Shown: positions 10,801-17,406 of the stretch, in pieces
Layout of the letters: each line of letters starts with the position of its first letter
How positions within the stretch are numbered: the stretch's first letter is position 1
Assembly (NCBI GenBank): GCA_002077045.2
Contig: NAEU01000693.1
Span: forward strand, 1 to 22,114
DNA: 22,114 bases
From: Rachicladosporium sp. CCFEE 5018
Taxonomy: Eukaryota; Ascomycota; Dothideomycetes; Cladosporiales; Cladosporiaceae
Reading direction: 5' to 3'
Position numbers and translations under genes: made by a program
The notes under the pieces: model-generated
The model's database searches: none
What the model was told of the DNA's origin: nothing
The model's input: only the letters and a program-made list of their open reading frames with translations

Positions 10801-11086
10801 TGAAGTAGCGCGAGACCAATTCGATGGTAGCCACATTGGTGTTCTGACTCGTGTTCTTGTAGTTGTAAAGCCCGTCCTTGACAGCTTTGCCTTTCTTCTG
10901 ATCAACACCGAGCTTGACGAACAGCTTCATCACCGGCTCCAGCTGGGCGATAGTGCTATTACGCGTCCGCTTGGAGGTAACATGCTCGTGCAGGACGGAG
11001 AAGGCTGCCTGTGGCTGCTCGACGCCTATGAGTTCCTCTGCCCGCTTGAGGACGTTCTCAGGGCGGGTGTGCGGTGGAGGAGGCAT
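7826..11086 (-). CDS. TIF32: Eukaryotic translation initiation factor 3 subunit A
   Basis: A single uninterrupted frame of 1086 residues starts at an ATG (MPPPPHTRPENVLKRAEELI), the canonical eIF3a N-terminus, and ends in a Gly/Pro/Arg-rich tail. Seen: helical N-terminal half with LKYARKTEFRRLCELLRNHL-type repeats (about 200-230); PCI domain around 320-520 ending near the conserved MNGCKKGDLSIRVDHS; a charged helical section, including the conserved SNLDIDELDSSRIRMLKLQA (about 700); then a long Glu/Arg/Ala coiled coil (roughly 800-930) and a low-complexity C-terminus. Known: eIF3a is the scaffold of eIF3, binding the 40S subunit and other subunits (b, c, j) during scanning. Length is close to other filamentous fungal orthologues. 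Long open frames on the opposite strand inside this gene are GC/codon-bias shadows. It diverges from the G-gamma gene. Confidence 0.97.
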   Translation of the reverse strand: MPPPPHTRPENVLKRAEELIGVEQPQAAFSVLHEHVTSKRTRNSTIAQLEPVMKLFVKLGVDQKKGKAVKDGLYNYKNTSQNTNVATIELVSRYFIELAEEKVKAAQEKADQTEAAAAGEGAQGEGENASTSLANIGDLEATETPESILLSTISGEQSRDRTDRAIVTPWLKFLWETYRTVLDIFKNNARLEVMYQTTAHQAFNFCLKYARKTEFRRLCELLRNHLQNAAKYSQQVLAINLSEPETLQRHLDTRFMQLNVAVELELWQEAFKSVEDIHTLLSLSKRSAKNVMMANYFEKLTRIFLVSENYLFHAAAYSRYYNLLSQSARALASGGSKKDNPTNVSDADLSKAASFVLLSALSIPVISTSRSRGALIDTDAVRSNKNTRLTNLLAMNTPPTRAILFKDMLSKDILQRARPEIRNLYNILETDFHPKSICAKVSPILSQLGADEEMRKYVAPLQQVILTRLFQQLSQVYTDVNIDEVLSLAKFPDPFQIDAVGIEKFIMNGCKKGDLSIRVDHSTGVLTFDSDVFSSAKAMQPGAGGGSAEADSGSVQRLQSTPAEIVRSQLTRLSKALYQAVQYVDPAFNKERLEAKLASLKRAEAGFEKEHQELLARREAIQKRKETFASAEAARKRDEDQKRKTRQQELQAAESQRLAQETKDREERRIMAERKRVQREEVEKQLKELQQGVKGVDISNLDIDELDSSRIRMLKLQALEKEKNEMGDKLRVTSKRLDHLERAYRKEEIKHLPEDYEVQRKEDYTAWETAKNETMRSAEEKHKEDVSLKHRLSRLVTPYETFRKDITEQRHADFEKRRKAAERELNAQMDKRRKEVRDARDAERRRAEEEERRIAEEEEARIREEEEAERAAEEKRAKDAEAKAEAEKRREERMEAARKQREREEEAERNRLLRKQGASAPAARTFERAPDRAAAEPESRGPSKIALAPRTGDKLTWREREALKAKGELPESTPAAAAAPAAEPAADESGAPKRSGYLPPALRGKAPGADAAPPREESRDGAKPTERWAPRPRPGQGERTESPATGADRWQRGAPKEERKESPAPVGGAYKPPGAGGAYRPPQGRN

Positions 11087-11451
11087 GATGGGTAGTCGTG
11101 TAGCCGCTCAGCGCGGGTGTGCTCGTGTCGGAAGTTCAGTCGATGGCCAGTGATGAGTGTCGTCTCAGTGATGGTGCTATCTTACTCCTGTGTGAATGCT
11201 ATGATGCCTGCCAAGTGAGTCAGAAATGCAATGCCGCCTCTATCTCGCAGCCGATGCTGAATTTGAGGACACACGGGAAATGTGCGGGAGTGGTCCGTGT
11301 TAGAATAGCTGCCTGAGGCGGAAGGATCTCAGTCTTGCTTCCTCGAGTGAACCTGTCGACAGGTCTCTCTCAGCACACACAATAATCTCAGTACAGTACT
11401 ATGCTATGACGAGCCGCACACAAACACACTCGACACTCGACGTCGAAATAA
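11087..11451 (-). promoter_or_regulatory. Probable ATG-free 5' leader of eIF3a
   Basis: On the eIF3a strand no ATG appears for 365 nt upstream of its start codon (the first is at 11452-11454), whereas the opposite strand of the same interval has about a dozen. This fits a long leader that avoids upstream start codons, as expected for a highly translated housekeeping mRNA. Leader boundaries are inferred. Confidence 0.45.
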
Positions 11452-12066
11452 TCCATCGCCCACACGCTAGCCATCACTCTGCATAATTCCCATTTCCCAG
11501 ACTGAGCGGTGTATGTGGTCTTGGCACTTCTGATTCCACTAGTCCCCATCAAGCCTCTTAGCATTGGGTAGCGAACTCTAGACCCGCGCTCCTCTCCCTC
11601 GCCAAAGCCCTCCCATCACATCGACGCCGCTGGTTGCACCACACGCGCCATCCCGACACGCCCGACACTCCACCACACACGCCAACACATCTCACCTCCA
11701 CGTGCCGAACACGCCGTCACTCGTTTCCGCGACGCGAAGTCGGCACTGCACCGAGGGTGTGGGCGGCTTGTTTGTGAAGGAGGCTCGTTGCTTGCTTGAC
11801 TGCAAGTTGTGAGGGAGAGAACGAGAATAGGACGCAATCGCATGTGCTGTGCCTCCCCCACTGCACACTCGTACGTCGCACAGTACCAGAGATTGAGAGA
11901 TTGGGTCGGGATTGCGCTGACCACGAATAGTTCTCGTCAGCTTGTCGCAGCAGTGGACGCGGCTGCTGCATTCCGACCACGCAATCTCCGCGACTCCCTT
12001 GGACTCTGACAATTGCATCCACGCGACCGAGCGACACGCACGCAGTGAGCAGCAAGACGAGGAAAC
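11452..12066. promoter_or_regulatory. Divergent promoter region between eIF3a and the G-gamma gene
   Basis: Together with the eIF3a leader this is the 980 nt between two divergent start codons. It contains a CACGTG E-box at 11699-11704. Only one plus-strand ATG (11842) lies in the last ~225 nt before the G-gamma start; it opens a 55-codon frame ending at 12009, which would be an upstream ORF if transcription begins before it. The overlapping open frames show no known protein. Confidence 0.4.
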
Positions 12067-12473
12067 ATGTCCGCGCCGTATGAGATTCGCACCAACGACA
12101 ACGGCAAGAGCAAGAAGCAGTCCATGGCGGACCTTAAGCTTAGACGGCTTACCGAGCTGAATCAGCGCCTGCAGGAGGATTTGAATAGGAGACGGATACC
12201 TGTGTCTGAGGCGGCTATGGAGTGAGTGCTGACCTGAGTGATGCGATGCGCGAGTATGATCTTCACATCGGACTAGAGACTAATGCTTGACAGCCTGATC
12301 GCATTCACGGACAAGGAGCCAAAGGACTTCATGGTACCGAGCCGATGGGGTACAGTGAGTGGATGAATCACCGCCGGCTTCACTACGGCAAGTACTGACT
12401 TTCAACTTAGATTGACAAGCGAGAAGACCCATACGCGCCGCAACAATCGAATGGCTGTTGCTCGGTGATGTAG
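12067..12473 (+). CDS. gpgA: Heterotrimeric G-protein gamma subunit (Ste18/GpgA type), three exons
   Basis: Exons 12067-12221, 12294-12354 and 12411-12473 join across GT-AG introns of 72 and 56 nt (both GTGAGT donors) to encode 92 residues, the normal size for fungal G-gamma. Seen: a short polar N-terminus, then QSMADLKLRRLTELNQRL (18-35), a coiled-coil helix typical of G-gamma; IPVSEAA (44-50); MVPSRWGTIDKREDPYAPQQ (64-83); and the C-terminus CCSVM. The last four residues form a CaaX box (Cys89 farnesylation expected) and the adjacent Cys88 is a likely palmitoylation site. Known: G-gamma pairs obligately with the G-beta subunit at the plasma membrane and transmits pheromone, nutrient and developmental signals. 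The gene is too small and too interrupted to appear as a long open frame. It is divergent from eIF3a. Confidence 0.93.
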
Positions 12474-13336
12474 CGAAAAGCTTCGCCACGCACCTTCAAC
12501 TTCAACGTGCGACTTGAATTGCACAGCCCGAATTCACCTTGAAGCCATGACGGCACTCGAGGTGGTTTGCACATAGCATCGGCGTTTTGGGATTGGCGGC
12601 TTCATCTGCGCACTGAGCGAATTTCCCCAGCACAACTTCATCACTCCAAGCACGAGACGGCTCGGCGAACCCACTGCGCGAATGAAGCACGAGCAGCGTG
12701 TCTGCGCGATTGCCGTACTAAGCCGATCCTGCGGGATCCGAGAGGCAGCGTCGCGCCGAGCGAGCCCGGCTTGGAAGGGGAGAACGTGGCATATTGGACG
12801 ATGATGCATGAGTACCTTAATTCTGAGTGGCGCTTGTCATTCTACTTACTTACCTACCTAACGCTCGTCGAGACATTCGCATCTGTAAATGGTTGGCTGA
12901 CTACCTACAATCACGTGGAGCCGAGAAGGGGAGTCGGCGCTTGACCGACCCCTCTACAGGTATCATGCGATCAGGGGTTCCAGCTGCAGGGCATGAAGTC
13001 TCCTATCAGCCTAACAATCAACACTTCAAGCCTGGACATACACATGCCACGCCCATTACTCGCTGTTGACCGACTCGTGACTCGTTGACCATGATCGCGG
13101 TCCTGTATGACAAGTACATGGAAAGACGATGGCGATACTGTATGGTCGCGAAAGCAGGATAGCCCCCCATGCAGCCGACCCCACCTCGCGTCTCGCCCGC
13201 AGCCGGAGCTTGATCGTCCAGCAGCTGTGCTGTGCAGCTGTGTAGTCATAGCAAGACTGAATGCGATCAACCTCGCAGACACCTATGAAAGTTGACTTGT
13301 GAATTGCCTGACAATCCTACTGAGATTGTTTGCGTG
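12474..13336. other. Intergenic, no supported gene
   Basis: About 860 nt between the G-gamma stop and the promoter of the propeller gene. Open frames up to 125 codons are present on both strands without recognisable motifs. A CACGTG E-box lies at 12912-12917. No RNA gene or mobile element is recognisable. Confidence 0.5.
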
Positions 13337-13344
13337 TATAAGAG
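13337..13344 (+). promoter_or_regulatory. Possible TATA element of the BCAS3-like gene
   Basis: TATAAGAG lies about 240 nt upstream of the ATG at 13584. If it is used, the leader would be about 200 nt and would include the inverted repeat at 13359-13388 and the small upstream ORF at 13386. Inferred from sequence only. Confidence 0.3.
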
Positions 13345-13358
13345 TCATTAGCAGAAGT

Positions 13359-13388
13359 CATCAGCTGCCTGGGCGCGATCAGCTGATG
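13359..13388. repeat. 9-bp inverted repeat upstream of the BCAS3-like gene
   Basis: CATCAGCTG (13359-13367) and its exact reverse complement CAGCTGATG (13380-13388) flank a 12-nt spacer. It could be a dimeric binding site (each arm holds a CAGCTG core) or a small stem in the 5' leader. Confidence 0.6.
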
Positions 13389-13430
13389 CGCTTTGTCTTC
13401 ACGAGCTGCGCCTACGAAACGCCGCTTTGA
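13386..13430 (+). other. Candidate upstream ORF (14 codons)
   Basis: ATG at 13386 opens a frame (MRFVFTSCAYETPL) ending at TGA 13428-13430. No other ATG occurs before the main start at 13584. It counts as an upstream ORF only if transcription starts before it. Confidence 0.3.
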
Positions 13431-13583
13431 GACAACTATACACGCTGCACGAAAGCGCTAGACAGTCAACGACGGAAGCTGTTGCAGTACACGAAGCAGT
13501 CTCACTCATCACACTACGCAATACCGTCACAGCTCCAACCCATAGCGCCACCCTCATCATCCCAGCTATTGCAACCCCTCCAC

Positions 13584-16500
13584 ATGCCCCCCGCCCCCGC
13601 CTCCGACCCCGACGACACCCAGTACGCCACGACGAACACCAGTTTCAAACCCACAGCAGGCAAGAAGAAGCCGAAGAAAATCGCAGCGGCCAAGAAGAAG
13701 AAGAATGTCACGCCTTGGACAGACCCGGAAGATACGGCTTCACCCCGATCGGTAACACCCAGCCCGCCTGTGCATAATGGCGTCTCGTTGGCCGATCAGG
13801 AGATGACACCGCCGATGAGTGAACCTGAGCTGGAGCAAGAGGTGGTGGTTGATGAGGACTTTGGGCCAACGCTGAGTAGGGAGATGAGCGAGATGGCTGC
13901 TCTGGGCTGGGACGAAGCGGCGGAGGACGCGGCGCATGGAGAGGGGAAGGGGTTGTTTGATGAATTGGACGAGGAAGTTGCGGTGTATGAGGAGCCTGAG
14001 ATACCCGTCAAGGAGGCAGAGCCCGAAAGGCAGATGTCGCCTATGCCTCGCCCCTCATTCGTCGATCGACCACGCAACTTTGAAGCTGCCTCGCCTCCTC
14101 CTGCGCTCTCTCCGTCACCCCAGACTCACGATCTGCCCATTCAGCGTACTCGCCCAGACACCTCCCGCCGAACGAGCCATAGCTCAGACCGCCTTCGCCG
14201 CGAATCGGCTACCATGCCCAAACCCCCACCACCCCGGCATCGCCCCTCGTCTTTCCTCGAACCCGCCAATCCTCCGCATCTCATGCAGGACCACTACTTC
14301 TCGCTCCCTGGACTTGACTATGGTAACAAGACTGCGCCCTCAGGCAAGCCAGCAGGCAGCGATCACTACTGCTGTACATTTGACTCCTTCACCTCGAGCG
14401 GAGATGCAGCATCGGCAGGAAAGGCAAGAGATGCGTTACTGGTGGGATGGGCAGGCGGGCTAGATGTGTATAGGGTACTTAAAGAGAAGCTTGAGATTGT
14501 TGGGCGATTGGAGGGGCTGAGGGGAGGTGTGGTTGGGGCGAAGGTATTGCCGAGCAGTATCGCAGGCTCAGCATGGGCAGCTCTGCGGCCGCTGATTGCT
14601 GTGGTTGTGCATGGACGTCTTACACCGACTCCGGACGAGTCGATAGTCGATGCGAGAAAACGGCGAGGAGAAGACGACAAGTGGCAGACGACTGTGGAGG
14701 TTTACTCGCTGCAAAGTCAAACTTGGGTGGCGACATTGTATACGAGTGCGCCTATAAGTGCTGCCAAGGGCGTGCACGGCTCATTGCCAGAAGTGCCAGC
14801 ACCAGTGGGAGATCTGAGGGTAGACGCGAAGGGCAAGTTCGTCACAGTTGCCTCTGGGACAAGTGGCGAGGTTTATGTCTTCACCGCGAAATCGAGCGAC
14901 GAGGATGAGGAGCCAGCATTCCGCTGCATTGGCAAGTACTGGACTACTTTGCAATCTCGGCTGGACGCTCAAATGCGACCGAGCACCGCGAAGGACTCCG
15001 CATCGTGCAGCACCACGGAATCTCCAACCGCACCATTGCTCAGCCTAAGCGGACGATGGCTGATTACAGTACCGCCGAACTCGTCTTCGAGGATTGGCAT
15101 GCATGCACGCGTTGCACCTCCAGTCGGCGGACAATCGACGCCCGGTGGCAGTGACCACGTCGCGCCAGCACAGCCAAACCCATCAATCGACGTTGTCGGT
15201 CTCAATGCCGAAGGCGTCCTAGCTAGATATTCACGCCAGGCTGCTCAAGAGATCTTGAAGGTCTCTCGCATGGGTATTGAGATGGGCAAGGCTGGTTGGA
15301 GCGAGTTCACGCATCCCTCGCCGCCGAATCAGACACCGCAAACGCGACCCCAGAGTACCGAAGCCGGCTTTCCACCCGCGCAAGGGAAAGATGATGAAAA
15401 GCCTCGGACTGTCAAGGAGCCCGCTGTTGTGGCTATCATCGACCTTGAAAGGTTGGCAGATACTACGGAGCGCGGGCAGAAGAGCTTACCACCTTACCTT
15501 GCGACCTTTCTGCTGGAAGACGGATGCAATTTTGTCTCCTTGTCCGAGGATGGAATACAGCTGTTGACCACAAGCCGGACTGGAGAGGCATCGCATGTCT
15601 GGGACTTGCAACATGTAGCACATGGCAGCACGGACGCCGCTGCTGTCGAAGACGGCGAAGCAGTCACCGGTCCGCATGTCAGGCGTGTCCATGGCATGGT
15701 CCGCAATACGCAGTCGGTAGTTGTGGACGCCATATGGGCGCGAGATGATAGCTTTGTAGCGCTACTCACTACACATGGCACTGTTCATCTCAATGAGATC
15801 ACAAGGCGAAGCCGCGACGAGCAGAAGCGCCGGCGAAGAAGCACTGCTGCTACTAGCAACCGCACAGAGAAAGCCGCTCCGGTCGTCGGCGTCTCGCACA
15901 GCGTCTCCCCGCCCAGCAGAAACGGCTTCCTCGGCGGCTTGCGCTCATGGGGAGCGACTGTGAGCTCTCAGGTCAACACTATCCGCTCTACGACTTCTAA
16001 CGTCGGTCTCGGAATTCCTACAACTTTCGCCGGCTTCCGAGAAGCCACCGGTGCAGGCGCAGCAATGGGTAGCCGCGCTGTGGCCCGCGGCATTAGCACA
16101 GGCTACAGCGTCGCCAAGACGGGCATGGGCGATATGTGGCACGCAGACGACAACAAGATACGGCGTAAGGAGCTAATTGACATCACTCGCACAGGCGCGA
16201 TCAGATGGCAGCGCGGTCGAAGCGGTCTAGCTGTAGCCGTTACCTGCGGCGGCAAGGTCTATGTTTACCCTGTGCAGCGCGTCACAAGACTGCGAAGCGA
16301 CACTGAATGGACTGGTCTGAAAGCCGAAAAAGCGATCAAGAACGGCATGCGGGAGTTCACACTCCCCAACATCACAACGCACGCGTCTCGCCCTTCAACA
16401 GCAGACTCAAGCTGCATAGCTCAAGGACCACATGGCTTTTGGTCCCTGCGCCCTTCCTCGACCTCCACCGTCCGTGTCCCACAAGCAAACACTGGCGCTG

Positions 16501-17093
16501 AGGGCAGCGACAGGATGAGGTATGAAACCAATCCACCGTACTGCCCTTTCTACATCGACCGCCGAGTATCGATGTACACTTACGACTCCCATCTTGCGAC
16601 CTCCTCCAGCCAACGCACCGTCCGCCTCAATTCCTCTCCGGCTACCACAGCCTCAAACTTCCACACCCGCGGCTACGACGCCTCAGAAACCGAGCCATGG
16701 TGTTTCGGCGCCCCGCTCCCTCCCCTCACAAAACTCAACGACGCCACGTCCTCCTCCCACGCTAGTTTCGCGTCCTCCCCCGAGCCCGACGACGAGCCAG
16801 ATACCGAGCCCGATGCGCTGCTGGACTTTAGTCCGCAGGAAGTCATCTCTGCGGCCGAGCAGCTTGGCGGGTTTGGCGTGACTAGCTCGGAGGACGAGCC
16901 GGGCGTGCAGAGCAGGTTAATGGTCAATCCCGCCACATCTGAGATCAGGATCCAGAGTTCGGTGAAGATTAGGGCGAGAAAGGGAAGGGGTACCGGAGGA
17001 GTTGGGAGTGCGAAGAAGGGAAGGAAGGGCCAGGGACAGGGTGGGGATGGGGGATTCGATATGCTTGATGAGGACCAGGATGAGTTTTCGTGA
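13584..17093 (+). CDS. BCAS3-like WD40/beta-propeller protein
   Basis: One frame of 1169 residues starts at the first in-frame ATG (13584); the frame extends further 5' only to a TTG. Seen: a basic patch GKKKPKKIAAAKKKK (about 26-40), an acidic disordered N-terminus, the block HYFSLPGLDYGN (about 236), a propeller-like core with GKARDALLVGWAGGLDVYRV (from about 275), GRLEGLRGGVVGAKVLP, LEDGCNFVSLSEDGIQLLTT and DDSFVALLTTHGTVHLNEI, then GSRAVARGISTGYSVAKTG and a basic Gly/Lys-rich tail. The 'screening of later blades plus TTHGTVH' layout matches BCAS3-type PROPPIN-like proteins. Known: human BCAS3 partners PHAF1 at the forming autophagosome; the fungal role is not known to me. The family call is a best match from pattern; a generic WD40 protein is the alternative. 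Convergent with the acetoacetyl-CoA synthetase gene. Confidence 0.72.
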   Translation: MPPAPASDPDDTQYATTNTSFKPTAGKKKPKKIAAAKKKKNVTPWTDPEDTASPRSVTPSPPVHNGVSLADQEMTPPMSEPELEQEVVVDEDFGPTLSREMSEMAALGWDEAAEDAAHGEGKGLFDELDEEVAVYEEPEIPVKEAEPERQMSPMPRPSFVDRPRNFEAASPPPALSPSPQTHDLPIQRTRPDTSRRTSHSSDRLRRESATMPKPPPPRHRPSSFLEPANPPHLMQDHYFSLPGLDYGNKTAPSGKPAGSDHYCCTFDSFTSSGDAASAGKARDALLVGWAGGLDVYRVLKEKLEIVGRLEGLRGGVVGAKVLPSSIAGSAWAALRPLIAVVVHGRLTPTPDESIVDARKRRGEDDKWQTTVEVYSLQSQTWVATLYTSAPISAAKGVHGSLPEVPAPVGDLRVDAKGKFVTVASGTSGEVYVFTAKSSDEDEEPAFRCIGKYWTTLQSRLDAQMRPSTAKDSASCSTTESPTAPLLSLSGRWLITVPPNSSSRIGMHARVAPPVGGQSTPGGSDHVAPAQPNPSIDVVGLNAEGVLARYSRQAAQEILKVSRMGIEMGKAGWSEFTHPSPPNQTPQTRPQSTEAGFPPAQGKDDEKPRTVKEPAVVAIIDLERLADTTERGQKSLPPYLATFLLEDGCNFVSLSEDGIQLLTTSRTGEASHVWDLQHVAHGSTDAAAVEDGEAVTGPHVRRVHGMVRNTQSVVVDAIWARDDSFVALLTTHGTVHLNEITRRSRDEQKRRRRSTAATSNRTEKAAPVVGVSHSVSPPSRNGFLGGLRSWGATVSSQVNTIRSTTSNVGLGIPTTFAGFREATGAGAAMGSRAVARGISTGYSVAKTGMGDMWHADDNKIRRKELIDITRTGAIRWQRGRSGLAVAVTCGGKVYVYPVQRVTRLRSDTEWTGLKAEKAIKNGMREFTLPNITTHASRPSTADSSCIAQGPHGFWSLRPSSTSTVRVPQANTGAEGSDRMRYETNPPYCPFYIDRRVSMYTYDSHLATSSSQRTVRLNSSPATTASNFHTRGYDASETEPWCFGAPLPPLTKLNDATSSSHASFASSPEPDDEPDTEPDALLDFSPQEVISAAEQLGGFGVTSSEDEPGVQSRLMVNPATSEIRIQSSVKIRARKGRGTGGVGSAKKGRKGQGQGGDGGFDMLDEDQDEFS

Positions 17094-17394
17094 GAGCGGG
17101 TGATTACGTGTGAGCAGTGGAGGAGCTGGGAAGGGAGTTCGGGATGGGCATTGTACAGGGTCTGGAACTGCTTTTGGAGATATGGGATAGATCGGATGGG
17201 TAAGCAGGTGCTCATGGGCGGCTGATGATGAATTTGATGAGAGAGATGGACAAGGCACAACTGCCTGCTGATGTGGACTTAGTCCTAGCTTGTAGAGTCC
17301 GAAGACGATTCAGTCTCCATCGCATGCAAGTTCTATGAATTCTTGGTGGCGACATCATGTGTAGCCCTGTATCGTGGCGGTTACAGCTTCGCGG
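17094..17394. other. Intergenic, convergent 3' ends
   Basis: About 300 nt between the stop of the BCAS3-like gene (+) and the stop of the acetoacetyl-CoA synthetase (-). It carries both 3' UTRs; the open frames that cross it are antisense shadows of the propeller gene. Part of the 14-bp tandem duplication at 17377 lies here. Confidence 0.55.
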
Positions 17395-17406
17395 TTACAG
17401 CTTCGC
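17377..17406. repeat. 14-bp tandem duplication across the synthetase stop codon
   Basis: GCGGTTACAGCTTC occurs twice head to tail (17377-17390, 17391-17404) followed by GC. On the gene strand the first copy met encodes the last residues and the TAA; the second copy falls in the 3' UTR. Because the unit contains the stop, the protein end is unchanged. Confidence 0.9.

Noticed and set aside
16673..17260. 195-codon minus-strand frame at the 3' end of the BCAS3-like gene
   Set aside because: Antisense to the C-terminal coding sequence; Ser/Pro-rich shadow.
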